DNA of 60,273 nucleotides, from NCBI GenBank assembly GCA_030626845.1, contig DAOUTG010000007.1, positions 1 through 60,273 of the forward strand. The letters run 5' to 3'. The position numbers and the translations under genes were made by a program. A model generated the notes under the pieces. The model saw only the letters and a program-made list of their open reading frames with translations. It was not told where the DNA came from and ran no database searches. Below are positions 9,872 to 20,827 of this stretch, one piece after another (positions within the stretch are counted from its first letter, which is position 1; each line of letters begins with the position of its first letter). Origin of the DNA: Methylococcaceae bacterium (GTDB lineage Bacteria; Pseudomonadota; Gammaproteobacteria; Methylococcales; Methylomonadaceae).

Positions 9872-12562
9872 ATGTCAAATAAATATTTATTATTTTTATG
9901 TAGTTTAACTCTCTCATTTTCCGCTTATGGTGCTGATTATTATCTATCCAGCTCCAAAGGAAAGGATACAAATAACGGCTCTGAAAAATCACCTTGGAAA
10001 ACAATTGAGTATCTTAATCAAAAAGTATTCGCAACTGGCGATAAAATTCTTTTTAAGCGGGGTGATGTTTTTCGAGGTGAAATTAAATCATATAAAATCC
10101 AGCCAGGTCTGAACTTTGGTGCTTATGGTACGGGTGAAAACCCTGTTATTTCAGGTAGCCTTCCCATTACAAAATGGAAACCGACCACCCACAGTGCACT
10201 GCCCCCCAATGTTTATGAAGCAAATGTCTCTGAGCTTATTACTGTAGATGAAAAAGGTACTGAAAATACTCTTGAACACCTTTTTGTTGATGGTGAATTA
10301 ATGACTATTGCTCGCTACCCCAATGTTAATAAGCCCTCTGATACTAATTGGCTTAACGTAGGTCAAGGCGGTACTGATAGTTTTACCGATCCAAATCTTG
10401 CCAATTATTCAAAACCCGATGGCTATTGGAAAGATGCACGTTTACGAATAAGAACTTATAGCTGGTATTACCGCGTTTTTAAAATAACAAACTATAGTGC
10501 CGAAAATGGAAAAATTACAGCGAAAGGTTTAGGTGATCAGTTGCCTGAATGGGGTTATTTTTTAGATGACAAATTAGAAGAGTTAGACCATCCTGGTGAG
10601 TGGTATTATGATGCAGTCGCTAAAAAAGTTTATTTGTATCCGCTTGCAAATAAAGATCCTAATACCTCATTAATTGAGGGGAGTACTTATGGCATTGGGT
10701 TAACTATTGCTCAACAAGAAGACAATACCTTCGTTGAAGACTTAACTTTTCGTCATTTTACCTCAACCGGTTTAAGCCTCGCTAATTCAGATAGTATACT
10801 CGTGCGTAATTGCCAATTTGAATATAATAGTAGAGGTATTTTAGTTTGGCAGCTCACTAATTCTTTAATTACCAATAACACGCTTAACAATCAATTTAGT
10901 ATTGGCATTATTTTTAATGGTGATGAAGCACTTGATATGGAACACTCAACCATTGTTGAAAAGAATACGATCAATAATACAGGAATGGTTCCTGTTTATT
11001 GTAAACGTTATGATGGCACATGTTATGGTATTGGAATGAACGTCTTTGGAAAAGGGCAATACCTTCGTCAAAATACCGTTAATAAAACAGGATGGACAGG
11101 TATTTATCTAAAAGCAGGCGGGCATCATTTGGTTGAAAATAATATAGTTAAAAATGCACTTTCTCTTATTAATGATGGGGGGGCAATTAGTATTGGCTCA
11201 GATGCAAATACTATTCGAGGAAATTTTTTAGTTGAAAGCATCGGTAATGTTGATGAATCTAATGGCTGTGCAAATCTTAAAAAAACCCCTTGCGCACATC
11301 ATTCAAGTTATGGAATGGGCATTGGTTCAGATAGTAAATTTACAAGAAATTTAATTGAAAATAATACGATTGCAAGTAACCCCAGTATTGGTATTCGTTT
11401 GAATTCTTTTACTGATAGTGTCGTTCGTAATAATACCCTCTATAATAATGATCCTCAAATCAGGGTTGGAGATACCATGGGAATCTCAAGAGGTAATATT
11501 TTTGACAACAATATTATTTATTCATTAGCCCCTGAACAACTAGGTTTAGTTTTAACAGGAACGATTGAACATGGATCTTTTGACAATAAATTTTTCTGTA
11601 ACCCTTATCAAGATATTATTTTTGAAAGAAAAAGTAATAGTTATTCTTTAGCCGACTGGAGAGCTGCATTCCCTACTTATGAAAGAAATGCAACTGTCTG
11701 TGATATTCGTCTCAATCAATACAATGTGACTAATGCAAGTGGAATTAATTTATTAACCGTTACCAATTTCAAAATGGCTTTGCAAACCTCAAAGGCTACC
11801 CTATCAACAACTAATCGCTTTAGTTTACAAAAAGATCAAAAATATCGTTTAAAATTTAATGCGTTAGGCAGTGCAGAGGGTTCAGTCAGAATGAGGATTA
11901 ATCATGCGCCTTCAGGGGAAAAATGGGATGTATTAAAAGAATCTACCTTTGCTTATAACTCAACTAACAAAGAAAATGAACTTGTTTTCTCAGTCCCTTA
12001 TGATACGAATCAAGCCCTATTAAATTTTACAAGTACTAAAAAAGATGAAAATGGTGCCGACAACTTATCATTAGATAATATTTTTGTTGAAATTGTTGAT
12101 GCCGCTTTAAATGATGCCAGTCAGCAATCAACTTTATTTACTAATACAACCGAACAGGAAAAAATTATTAGCTTAGAGGGGACTGTCTATCAGGATTTAG
12201 AGGGACAAGAAGTTTCAACTAGCCTCATTTTACCGCCTTTTTCTTCTAAAATATTAAATTATGTTTCGGGTAGAAAACCACCTACTTTAGGAAATTTACA
12301 CCCTCTGTCGATGAATCTAGCTGTAGAAGGAAAAAAGGTAAGTGTTAATTGGAATGAAGATAATCAAGCAACAGGTTATCGTATATATTATGCACCCAAA
12401 CCTTTTAAAGGAGAGCATACAATTAACTTTTTAGAAATGGGAAATGAAAAGCAATATTCTATTGACCTGCCTTCTGGTTCTTCTTATTTTGTGGCTATAA
12501 AATCTTACAATAAATTAGGTGAAAGTGATTATTCTAATATTGAATCGTTTATTATTCCATAA
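9872..12562 (+). CDS. Secreted right-handed parallel beta-helix protein with C-terminal fibronectin type III-like domain
   Basis: Signal peptide; repeated SILVRNCQFEYNSRGI / LITNNTLNNQFSIGI / HHLVENNIVKNAL beta-helix rungs; C-terminal KVSVNWNEDNQATGYRIYYA...YFVAIKSYNKLGESDYS. Confidence 0.8.
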   Translation: MSNKYLLFLCSLTLSFSAYGADYYLSSSKGKDTNNGSEKSPWKTIEYLNQKVFATGDKILFKRGDVFRGEIKSYKIQPGLNFGAYGTGENPVISGSLPITKWKPTTHSALPPNVYEANVSELITVDEKGTENTLEHLFVDGELMTIARYPNVNKPSDTNWLNVGQGGTDSFTDPNLANYSKPDGYWKDARLRIRTYSWYYRVFKITNYSAENGKITAKGLGDQLPEWGYFLDDKLEELDHPGEWYYDAVAKKVYLYPLANKDPNTSLIEGSTYGIGLTIAQQEDNTFVEDLTFRHFTSTGLSLANSDSILVRNCQFEYNSRGILVWQLTNSLITNNTLNNQFSIGIIFNGDEALDMEHSTIVEKNTINNTGMVPVYCKRYDGTCYGIGMNVFGKGQYLRQNTVNKTGWTGIYLKAGGHHLVENNIVKNALSLINDGGAISIGSDANTIRGNFLVESIGNVDESNGCANLKKTPCAHHSSYGMGIGSDSKFTRNLIENNTIASNPSIGIRLNSFTDSVVRNNTLYNNDPQIRVGDTMGISRGNIFDNNIIYSLAPEQLGLVLTGTIEHGSFDNKFFCNPYQDIIFERKSNSYSLADWRAAFPTYERNATVCDIRLNQYNVTNASGINLLTVTNFKMALQTSKATLSTTNRFSLQKDQKYRLKFNALGSAEGSVRMRINHAPSGEKWDVLKESTFAYNSTNKENELVFSVPYDTNQALLNFTSTKKDENGADNLSLDNIFVEIVDAALNDASQQSTLFTNTTEQEKIISLEGTVYQDLEGQEVSTSLILPPFSSKILNYVSGRKPPTLGNLHPLSMNLAVEGKKVSVNWNEDNQATGYRIYYAPKPFKGEHTINFLEMGNEKQYSIDLPSGSSYFVAIKSYNKLGESDYSNIESFIIP

Positions 12563-12652
12563 AAATACGCTCTCTGTAGGGTGTTGGGTAAATAACCTCG
12601 CGCCCTACTCAGAACAAGTTTTACCCTGTGTAAATAAGCAAATGGCAAAACA

Positions 12653-15600
12653 ATGAATTCTTCATTCTCTAAAACTAAAACGAAGTCAAACGCGTCACGT
12701 TTTTTTTCAGGAAAAAATTTGAATCAACCTTTTCATTCACCATTATTTCGGGTATTAATTGGCTTAATTTTAGTTTTAATTACTAGCTTCTCTATTTATT
12801 TAATTACGCAGACACTCACTGAAAATAGAAAACAAACTTTAAAGGCAGTAGAAAAAGAACTTAAATTTGTTTTAGAAATGACGCATGACCGCATGAATTT
12901 TTTTGTTAAAGAGCGAAAAAGTTATTTATTACAATTAGGGCGAGATACTGAACTGGTTAAAATAACCCAAGAACTATTAGCTTTACCTAATGATGATGCT
13001 GAAACTTTAAAAAATTCTATTCCTTTGCAAAACGCAAGAGATTTTTTTGTTAGACGTCAAAAAGAGCAAAAAAATATTGGTTTTTTTATTATTTCTCCTG
13101 ATAACATTAGTCTTGGTTCTCGGCGTGATACTAACCTTGGAACTAAAAATTTCATTGGACTTAGAAAACCGCAATTAATGAAGCGGGTTTTTCAAGGGGA
13201 AGTTGTTTTTGTTCCTCCTCTTAAATCAGATGTTCCTCTTGAAAGCCAAGATATAGAACGACCTAAAACCTTGTTTTTTGCAGCCCCCATACAAACACGT
13301 GATGATAAAGTTATTGCGATATTAACCCAGCGTTTATTGCCTGAAAATGCATTGTCTGAAATTATTCAACAAGGAAGAATAGGGGAGACTGGTGAAAGTT
13401 ACCTCGTTGATGAATTTGGTAGTATGTTTACCAGCAGTCTTTTTAGAGCGGAACTCATTAAATTAGGTTTGTTATCAGAGCAATCGCCATCAACACAATT
13501 AGCCCTTCGAGATCCTGGAGGTAATTTAGTTGAAGGCTATATTCCAACAATCCCCTTGCAAGAACGCCCTTTTACTCAAATGGCTGAAAATATAATTGCT
13601 TTAAACCAACAAACGGCATTAATAGAACCTGATAATGCTCGAAGTGAAATTACAATTAACATCGAAGGCTATCGTGATTATCGAGGGGTTTTTGTTTACG
13701 GCGCATGGATGTGGAATAAAGTCTTAGGGATAGGCTTTGCAACTGAAATTAATAAAAACGAAGCCCTGGCTAATTTTATTAATTTACGGCGCATATTATT
13801 GTTGGCAACAGGAATAACCTTAATATCAACCGTATTTGCCATGCTATTAATTCTAATCCTAGGAAAAAAAGCCAGAAAAGCTCAATTGGATGCTAAAACT
13901 AAAACTTTATTAGAAAAACAGGTGAGTCTACGCACGCAAGAGTTAAAAAAATTAACCGTTGCTATAGAGCAAAGTCCTAGTAGTATTTTTATTACTGATT
14001 TAAAGGCTATTATTGAATATGTTAATCCACGTTTTACTGAGATAACAGGCTATACATCAGAGGAAGTGATAGGAAAAAACCCACGAATATTCAACTCAGG
14101 ATTAACCTCAAAAGAAACTTTTAATAATTTATGGAGAACTCTGGCGCGGGGTGATGTTTGGCATGGTGAGTTCATTAATCAACGTAAAAATAAGGAAACT
14201 TATTGGGAACGAACGGTTATTGCCCCTATACGAAATGATAAGGGGGTTATTGACCATTATGTTGCCGTCAAAGATGATATTACTAAATTTAAAGAGGCTG
14301 AAGAAAAAAGTAGCCGTTTAGGTCGTGTATTAGAAGAGTCTTGGAATGAGATTTATATGTTTGACCCTGACACCTTATTGTTAATTCAAGTCAATAAAGG
14401 GGCAAGACATAATTTAGGCTATTCCATGGAGGAACTTAAGAAATTAACCACGGTTGATATAAAACCTGATTATAGTGCTGAGTATTTTAAAGATATTATT
14501 CAGCCCTTACGGGAAGGAAAAAGTCAATCCATTCTTTTTCAAACGCGACATCAACGTAAAGATGGATCAATCTATCCTATAGAAGTGCGGCTACAAATGG
14601 TGAAAACAGAAAGCACCTCAATTTTTGTAGGAATTATTCAAGATATTACTGAAAGAAATAAAGCCGAAGACTTATTAACAAAAGCCAAAGAAGATGCAGA
14701 ACAAGCCAGTTTAGCAAAAAGCCAATTTGTGGCTAATATGAGTCACGAGCTTCGTACCCCTCTAAATGCTATTTTAGGGTTTTCTCAAATCATGGCTAAT
14801 AGTGATAATTTAACACCGAAGCAACGAGAAAATATAAAAATTATTAACCGTAGTGGCGATCATTTATTGAGTCTTATAGATGCTGTCCTTAATATTTCCA
14901 AGATTGAAGCAGGTAAAATAGAACTTCAAAAAATAGATTTTGATTTATTAGAGTTATTAGATGAACTAGAACCTTTATTTCAAGATAAACTTCTCAAAAA
15001 GAACTTGACCCTTGATCTTGAATATCATGGAAACATACCCAAACGTATTCATGCAGATAAAACTAAAATACGTCAGATTTTAGTTAATCTGATTAATAAT
15101 GCGATTAAATTTACCACGAAAGGCGGTATTATTCTTCGCCTTTGGCTGCCTCAAACCTTTAAAAGTAATTTAATGTTGGCTTTTGAAGTTGAAGATACAG
15201 GCTGTGGTATTGCAGCCAGTGAATTAAGTAACGTTTTTCAAACTTTCGTTCAAACGAGTAGTGGTTTAAAATCAGAAGAGGGGGCAGGATTAGGTTTAGC
15301 CATTAGTCGTCAATTTATTCAATTAATGGAAGGTGATATTCATGTTGAAAGTACCGTAGATAAAGGGTCTGTTTTTAAATTTAATATTGTCGTTAATCAA
15401 CCACAAAAAAACCTAGAAGAACCCAAAAAACTTAAAATTATTTCTTTAGAACCTAATCAAAGCTGTTATAACATTTTAATTGTTGACGACGATCCTCTAA
15501 ATCGTTTAATACTTATTGAATTATTATCTCCCTTTGGCTTTGAAATTAAAGAAGCTGAAAATGGTCAAATAGCAGTTGACATCTGCCAAAAATGGGAACC

Positions 15601-16063
15601 TCATTTGGTTTTTATGGACATGCGAATGCCCATTATGGATGGATTTGAGGCCAGTCAAACTATTAAAAAACTTTTAAGTCATACGGTTATTATTGCTTTA
15701 ACCGCTTCTGTTTTTGAAGATAGAAAAGAACAAGTTTTAGACTCTGGTTGTGATGATTTTATGAGTAAACCCTTCAGACATACTGATATTTTTGAAATAA
15801 TACAACGCTACTTAGGGGTAAACTACATTTGTGAGACTGAAGATGAAACGCCTGATGAGTATGAGTTAACTAAAGAATCATTGATTTCTTTATCAGATGA
15901 AGTGAAAAGTGAATTAAAACAAGCCATTGAAACTATTGATATTGATAAAGCTGAAGAATTATTAAAACAAGTTTATCTTCAAGATCCTCAACTTGCCGAT
16001 GCCATAAAAAAACAAATTGATGATTTTGAATATGAACTTCTGTTAACATTATTTAGCGATTAA
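12653..16063 (+). CDS. Hybrid sensor histidine kinase (sensor region, 2 PAS, HisKA, HATPase, REC)
   Basis: PAS (SIFITDLKAIIEYVNPRFTEITGY), H box ANMSHELRTPLNAILGFSQ, N box LVNLINNAIKFT, receiver ILIVDDDPLNR...VFMDMRMPIMDGF. Confidence 0.93.
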   Translation: MNSSFSKTKTKSNASRFFSGKNLNQPFHSPLFRVLIGLILVLITSFSIYLITQTLTENRKQTLKAVEKELKFVLEMTHDRMNFFVKERKSYLLQLGRDTELVKITQELLALPNDDAETLKNSIPLQNARDFFVRRQKEQKNIGFFIISPDNISLGSRRDTNLGTKNFIGLRKPQLMKRVFQGEVVFVPPLKSDVPLESQDIERPKTLFFAAPIQTRDDKVIAILTQRLLPENALSEIIQQGRIGETGESYLVDEFGSMFTSSLFRAELIKLGLLSEQSPSTQLALRDPGGNLVEGYIPTIPLQERPFTQMAENIIALNQQTALIEPDNARSEITINIEGYRDYRGVFVYGAWMWNKVLGIGFATEINKNEALANFINLRRILLLATGITLISTVFAMLLILILGKKARKAQLDAKTKTLLEKQVSLRTQELKKLTVAIEQSPSSIFITDLKAIIEYVNPRFTEITGYTSEEVIGKNPRIFNSGLTSKETFNNLWRTLARGDVWHGEFINQRKNKETYWERTVIAPIRNDKGVIDHYVAVKDDITKFKEAEEKSSRLGRVLEESWNEIYMFDPDTLLLIQVNKGARHNLGYSMEELKKLTTVDIKPDYSAEYFKDIIQPLREGKSQSILFQTRHQRKDGSIYPIEVRLQMVKTESTSIFVGIIQDITERNKAEDLLTKAKEDAEQASLAKSQFVANMSHELRTPLNAILGFSQIMANSDNLTPKQRENIKIINRSGDHLLSLIDAVLNISKIEAGKIELQKIDFDLLELLDELEPLFQDKLLKKNLTLDLEYHGNIPKRIHADKTKIRQILVNLINNAIKFTTKGGIILRLWLPQTFKSNLMLAFEVEDTGCGIAASELSNVFQTFVQTSSGLKSEEGAGLGLAISRQFIQLMEGDIHVESTVDKGSVFKFNIVVNQPQKNLEEPKKLKIISLEPNQSCYNILIVDDDPLNRLILIELLSPFGFEIKEAENGQIAVDICQKWEPHLVFMDMRMPIMDGFEASQTIKKLLSHTVIIALTASVFEDRKEQVLDSGCDDFMSKPFRHTDIFEIIQRYLGVNYICETEDETPDEYELTKESLISLSDEVKSELKQAIETIDIDKAEELLKQVYLQDPQLADAIKKQIDDFEYELLLTLFSD

Positions 16064-16068
16064 TTTTA

Positions 16069-19000
16069 ATGAAATATAATTTAAGGTTAAAACAAATGAA
16101 CCTAAAAAAATTATTTACCACTTTTCATGGAATAACGATTATTTTTTTAATCGCCTTGATAATTATGGCTTCATTAATGTTTAAAAATTATCTTGAATTA
16201 GGACAAAGCCATAAGATACGCCTTCAATCTTTACTCGCAGTAGCAGAATTAGAAAACAGCACGAATAATTTAACCCGTTACTGTCGAGATTATGTTAAAA
16301 CAGGGAATATATTTTGGGAACAAAAATACTGGAAAGTTATTAATAGCCGTAATGGAAAAAAAGTTGCACTAAAAAATAAAATAAAATCACTCGCTTTTAA
16401 CAAAGTCGCATTAGAGCAATTAAAACAAGTAGAGCAAGATTCTAATAATTTATTAGCGATAGAACAAAAAGCATTTCATGCAATGGCGGGAATATTTGAA
16501 GATGATGCAGGAAAATTTACGATTAAAAAAACATCTGATCCACTTTTTGCACAACAAATTTTATATGATGAAACCTATGCAGTGGCTAAAGTTAAAATGT
16601 CAGAGTCCATTAATAAGTTTTTCTCAATATTACAGTATCGGACTCAAAAAACCACAGAAGATTATGATAAAAGAGGACGTTGGTTATTCAAAATAATTAT
16701 CGCTTTAGTTATTATCATTGCGATTTTATCTATTCTTTCATTTTTAATCATTCGGATTAAAATTATTAATCAAATGAAAGAAATTGTTAAACTACAAGAA
16801 GAATCAAAAGAAAATGTTGAGTATTTTGAAGGGGCTTTTAATTCTTCTATTATCGGGATGAGTCTTGTTTCTTTAAACGAAGAGTTTATACAAGTTAATC
16901 AGAGTTTAGTTAAAATTTTAGGCTATGATGAAAATGAACTCTTATTAAAAAAATTTCCTGACATTATTTATACGGATGATTTACAAAAAAATGCTGATTT
17001 ATTAGCACAAATGAGACGGGGGGAAATACCCCATTATCAAATTGAAAAACGTTGTCTGCATAAAAATGGTGATATTATCTGGGTTATCCTCAGCGTTTCA
17101 TTAGTTAAAGATTCTCACCATCAACCGCTGCATTTTGTTTTTCAAATACAAAATATTAGTGTGCGTAAACAAACACAAGTTGCACTAAGAAATAGTGAAA
17201 AACGTTTTGAACTAGCGATGTCAGTTGCCAATGATGGTATTTGGGATTGGAATTTAGAATCAAATACGATTCTTTTCGATACCCGTTATTATACCATGGT
17301 GGGTTATAAGGCTAATGAATTTCCACAAACCCGTGAACAATGGCAACAACGTGTTCACCCAGAAGACCTTCCCCGCATTGAATCGTGCATGGCAGAATAC
17401 ATTGCAGGAACAAATGATAGTTATGATGTTGAATTGCGATTTTTATGCAAAAATAATGATTATTTATGGATTCGTTCCCGAGGAAAAATTGCTAATGTAG
17501 CTAAAGATGGAACGCCTTTGCGTATCGTTGGAACGCATGCGGATATTAGTGATCGACGAGAGGCGACCCAGAAACTTTATCAAAGTGAGATGTTAAAGAA
17601 AAACATCTTAGAAAATATACCTGATTTAATGTGGCTTAAAGATATTAATGGCATTTATCTGGCTTGTAACCCCATGATGGAAAAATTCTTAGGGGTAAAA
17701 GCTGAAAATATTATTGGTAAAAGTGACTTTGATTTTTTTAAACCTGAAGAAGCTAAATTAATTCTTAAACAAGACCTAGAAACAATTAAAGCGAATGAAC
17801 CTGTCATACGCGAAGTTTGGCTTTCTTTTAAGGGGGATAATAAAAAAATACTCTATGAAATGACTCATACAACGGTTAAAGCGGATGATGGCTCACTGAT
17901 TGGGGTTTTAGGAACAACCCATGATATTACTAAACGCAAAGAAAATGAAGATGAGCTTATTGATGCCCAACTAAGGGCTGAAACTGCTAATCGCTCAAAA
18001 TCTGAATTTCTTGCCAATATGAGTCATGAAATTCGTACGCCAATGAATGCTATTTTAGGATTTACTGAAATTCTTCAACGGTTAGAGACGGATTCAAAAA
18101 AATCTCATTACATTGATACAATCAATTCCTCAGGAAAATCACTATTACACCTCATTAATGACATTCTTGATCTTTCTCGGATTGAATCAGGAAAAATGGA
18201 ATTACAAAATCATTCTATTTCTATTAAGACGCTGGCGACAGAATTAGATAGCCTTTTTTCTCAGAAAGTGTATGACAAGGGGTTATCATTTGAATATATT
18301 TTTGATGAAAATATACCTGATGTCATCATTATTGATGAATCACGACTACGACAAGTCCTTATTAACCTTATTGGTAATGCGGTTAAATTTACCCACCAAG
18401 GATTTATTAAATTAGTCATAAAAAGTGAACGCATTGATGATGCCAGCTCTAATCGGGTTAATTTAACACTGACTGTTTCTGATAGTGGTATTGGGATTCC
18501 AAAAGAACAACAGGCAATAATATTTTCCTCTTTTTCTCAAGTAAAAGGACAGAAAGAAACACTCTATGGAGGAACAGGGCTTGGGCTAACAATTACCTTA
18601 AAAGTTATACAGCTAATGAAAGGGAAGATTAGTGTTGAAGGTGATACAGGTGTTGGAACTTCTTTTAATGTATTTATCCCTGATATTGAAGTGGGTTCAG
18701 TTATTGCAGATTCTAGCTTAGATAACCTTATTGATACCGAGTCCATTACTTTTAGCCCAGCAAGTATTCTTATTGTTGATGATGTTGATTATAACCGAGA
18801 AATTTTAGCCACTTATCTATCGGATTGGGATTTTCAACTTTATTTTGCCGAAAATGGTGAGCAAGCCTTCAAGAAAGCTTTAGAAATTCACCCTGATCTC
18901 ATTCTTCTTGACATGAAAATGCCTGTGATGGATGGTTATGAAGCGGCTACAAAATTAAAAGGGCTTGAAGAAACAGAAACAATTCCTATTATTGCCGTCA

Positions 19001-19371
19001 CTGCTTTTGCACTTAATCAAGATGAAGAAGACATTAGTCAGATTTGTGATGGTTACTTACGAAAACCTGTTCAGCGAAATGAGTTAATAAAAAAGCTCAC
19101 CAAATTTTTAGATAATGGGTTACTTGATGAAAATAAACAAGAAAAAACCTTAGAGACCCATACACCTAAAGCAATAGATTTAACAACCGCTGTTGCCTCT
19201 TTACCCGATGAATTAAAGGTTCAATTAAAACAAGCAATTGAACAGATTGATATTGAAAAAATAGAACAGTTACAGCAACAAGTTTATCAGCATGATAGTC
19301 TGCTTGCAGAAGCCATTCAGCAACATATTGATGACTTTCAATATGAAAACTTATTAAACTTATTTGGATAA
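16069..19371 (+). CDS. Hybrid sensor histidine kinase (multiple PAS, HisKA, HATPase, REC)
   Basis: H box ANMSHEIRTPMNAILGFTE, GTGLGLTITLKV, receiver ILIVDDVDYNR...LILLDMKMPVMDGY. Confidence 0.93.
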   Translation: MKYNLRLKQMNLKKLFTTFHGITIIFLIALIIMASLMFKNYLELGQSHKIRLQSLLAVAELENSTNNLTRYCRDYVKTGNIFWEQKYWKVINSRNGKKVALKNKIKSLAFNKVALEQLKQVEQDSNNLLAIEQKAFHAMAGIFEDDAGKFTIKKTSDPLFAQQILYDETYAVAKVKMSESINKFFSILQYRTQKTTEDYDKRGRWLFKIIIALVIIIAILSILSFLIIRIKIINQMKEIVKLQEESKENVEYFEGAFNSSIIGMSLVSLNEEFIQVNQSLVKILGYDENELLLKKFPDIIYTDDLQKNADLLAQMRRGEIPHYQIEKRCLHKNGDIIWVILSVSLVKDSHHQPLHFVFQIQNISVRKQTQVALRNSEKRFELAMSVANDGIWDWNLESNTILFDTRYYTMVGYKANEFPQTREQWQQRVHPEDLPRIESCMAEYIAGTNDSYDVELRFLCKNNDYLWIRSRGKIANVAKDGTPLRIVGTHADISDRREATQKLYQSEMLKKNILENIPDLMWLKDINGIYLACNPMMEKFLGVKAENIIGKSDFDFFKPEEAKLILKQDLETIKANEPVIREVWLSFKGDNKKILYEMTHTTVKADDGSLIGVLGTTHDITKRKENEDELIDAQLRAETANRSKSEFLANMSHEIRTPMNAILGFTEILQRLETDSKKSHYIDTINSSGKSLLHLINDILDLSRIESGKMELQNHSISIKTLATELDSLFSQKVYDKGLSFEYIFDENIPDVIIIDESRLRQVLINLIGNAVKFTHQGFIKLVIKSERIDDASSNRVNLTLTVSDSGIGIPKEQQAIIFSSFSQVKGQKETLYGGTGLGLTITLKVIQLMKGKISVEGDTGVGTSFNVFIPDIEVGSVIADSSLDNLIDTESITFSPASILIVDDVDYNREILATYLSDWDFQLYFAENGEQAFKKALEIHPDLILLDMKMPVMDGYEAATKLKGLEETETIPIIAVTAFALNQDEEDISQICDGYLRKPVQRNELIKKLTKFLDNGLLDENKQEKTLETHTPKAIDLTTAVASLPDELKVQLKQAIEQIDIEKIEQLQQQVYQHDSLLAEAIQQHIDDFQYENLLNLFG

Positions 19372-19375
19372 CGTA

Positions 19376-20479
19376 ATGAGCCATAATAAAGCCAATATAT
19401 TAATTGTAGATGATTTACCGCAAAATTTAAAATTACTTTCCGAGTTAATGAAAGGTAGCAATTATTATGTTCGTCCTGTCACTAGTGGAAAACTAGCCTT
19501 ATTGGCATCCCAAGCCATTCCGCCTGATTTAATTTTATTAGACATAAATATGCCCATAATGGATGGTTTTGAAACGTGTGCAAAATTAAAAAGCATTGAT
19601 AAAACTAAAAACATTCCCATTATTTTCTTATCCGCTAATACAGAACCTGATGCTATTGTAAAAGGTTTTGAATTAGGGGCGGTTGATTATATTACCAAAC
19701 CCTTTAATGCAACCGAAGTCCTTATCCGCGTAAAAACCCATTTAGATCTTAAGTTAAGTAAAGAAACCATTATCAAGCAAAATCATGCACAACAAGAATT
19801 ACTCCATGTTTTATGTCACGACTTGATGAATTCAGTGGGTGCTGCACAAGCGATGATGGAGATAAAAAAAATGGATGAGGGGTTTTCAGATGAAGATGAA
19901 ATGATGTCATTAGCGATTAATAATGCCGTTGATGTCATCGGCATTGTGCATCAACTTAGGAAAATTGACGAAGATAAAATGGAGATGGTATTAAATTTAT
20001 CCAACCTAAAAGAATTAGTGGGAGAAACACTGATTATTCTTCATGCAAAAATTCAACAAAAAAATATTGAAATTATTGTTGAAATTGATGAAGAGGAAAT
20101 AGTTTTAGTCGAAAATGTTTCTTTTATTAACTCAATTCTTAATAACCTATTAACCAATGCGATTAAGTTTTCTTTCCCTGATTCAAAAATAATTATTTCG
20201 GCGAAAAAAATAGAGGACATTGTTCATCTATCTTTTAAAGATTTTGGCGTAGGAATGCCTGAAAGTTTACAAGCGGATGTTTTTAAAGTTGAAAAAGCAA
20301 CAACGCGTGAAGGAACAAACGGAGAACTGGGTACAGGATTTGGAATGCCTTTAGTTAAGAAGTTTATTTTAGCTTATGGGGGGAAAATTGAGATTATTTC
20401 TCATGAGAAGACAGAGGAAAATGAAGAACACGGAACGGAAATCAAATTAGAATTAAAAACAACCTTTCCAGCAACCTAA
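19376..20479 (+). CDS. Response regulator with C-terminal histidine kinase-like module
   Basis: Receiver NILIVDDLPQNLKLL...LILLDINMPIMDGF...YITKPF, then HVLCHDLMNSVG and NNLLTNAIKFSFPD / GTGFGMPLVKKF. ORF track starts at TTG 19364; ATG at 19376 preferred. Confidence 0.85.
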   Translation: MSHNKANILIVDDLPQNLKLLSELMKGSNYYVRPVTSGKLALLASQAIPPDLILLDINMPIMDGFETCAKLKSIDKTKNIPIIFLSANTEPDAIVKGFELGAVDYITKPFNATEVLIRVKTHLDLKLSKETIIKQNHAQQELLHVLCHDLMNSVGAAQAMMEIKKMDEGFSDEDEMMSLAINNAVDVIGIVHQLRKIDEDKMEMVLNLSNLKELVGETLIILHAKIQQKNIEIIVEIDEEEIVLVENVSFINSILNNLLTNAIKFSFPDSKIIISAKKIEDIVHLSFKDFGVGMPESLQADVFKVEKATTREGTNGELGTGFGMPLVKKFILAYGGKIEIISHEKTEENEEHGTEIKLELKTTFPAT

Positions 20480-20492
20480 CTTAAAACAACTG

Positions 20493-20527
20493 CTTGCGTA
20501 GGGTGGGCTATGTCCACCCTACGCAAG
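20493..20527. repeat. Palindrome CTTGCGTAGGGTGGGCTATGTCCACCCTACGCAAG
   Basis: Near-perfect inverted repeat directly after the kinase cluster; core GTAGGGTGGGC shared with copies at 45727 and 53432. Confidence 0.8.
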
Positions 20528-20579
20528 TAAGTTTTGGAATTTAACCCCCCTTTATTATTAACAATTTTTTAAACAAAAA

Positions 20580-20816
20580 ATGACAGCAAGAACTAAAATG
20601 CCACAACCTGCTGACTTAGAAGCAGGAAAAACTTATTCATGGTGTGCCTGTGGTCTCAGTCAAGCTATGCCCTTATGTGATGGTTCACACACAGGCACTA
20701 ATAAAAAACCTGTCACCTTTATTGCAGAAGAAACAAAAACAGCTTATTTATGTGCCTGTTCCCATTCTAAAGTTCCCCCTATCTGCGATGGAAGCCATTG
20801 TAGTGCTGAGTTTTAA
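20580..20816 (+). CDS. CDGSH iron-sulfur domain protein with two CDGSH motifs
   Basis: WCACGLSQAMPLCDGSH and LCACSHSKVPPICDGSH (CXCX..CDGSH twice). Confidence 0.93.
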   Translation: MTARTKMPQPADLEAGKTYSWCACGLSQAMPLCDGSHTGTNKKPVTFIAEETKTAYLCACSHSKVPPICDGSHCSAEF

Positions 20817-20827
20817 AGGAAATAATC

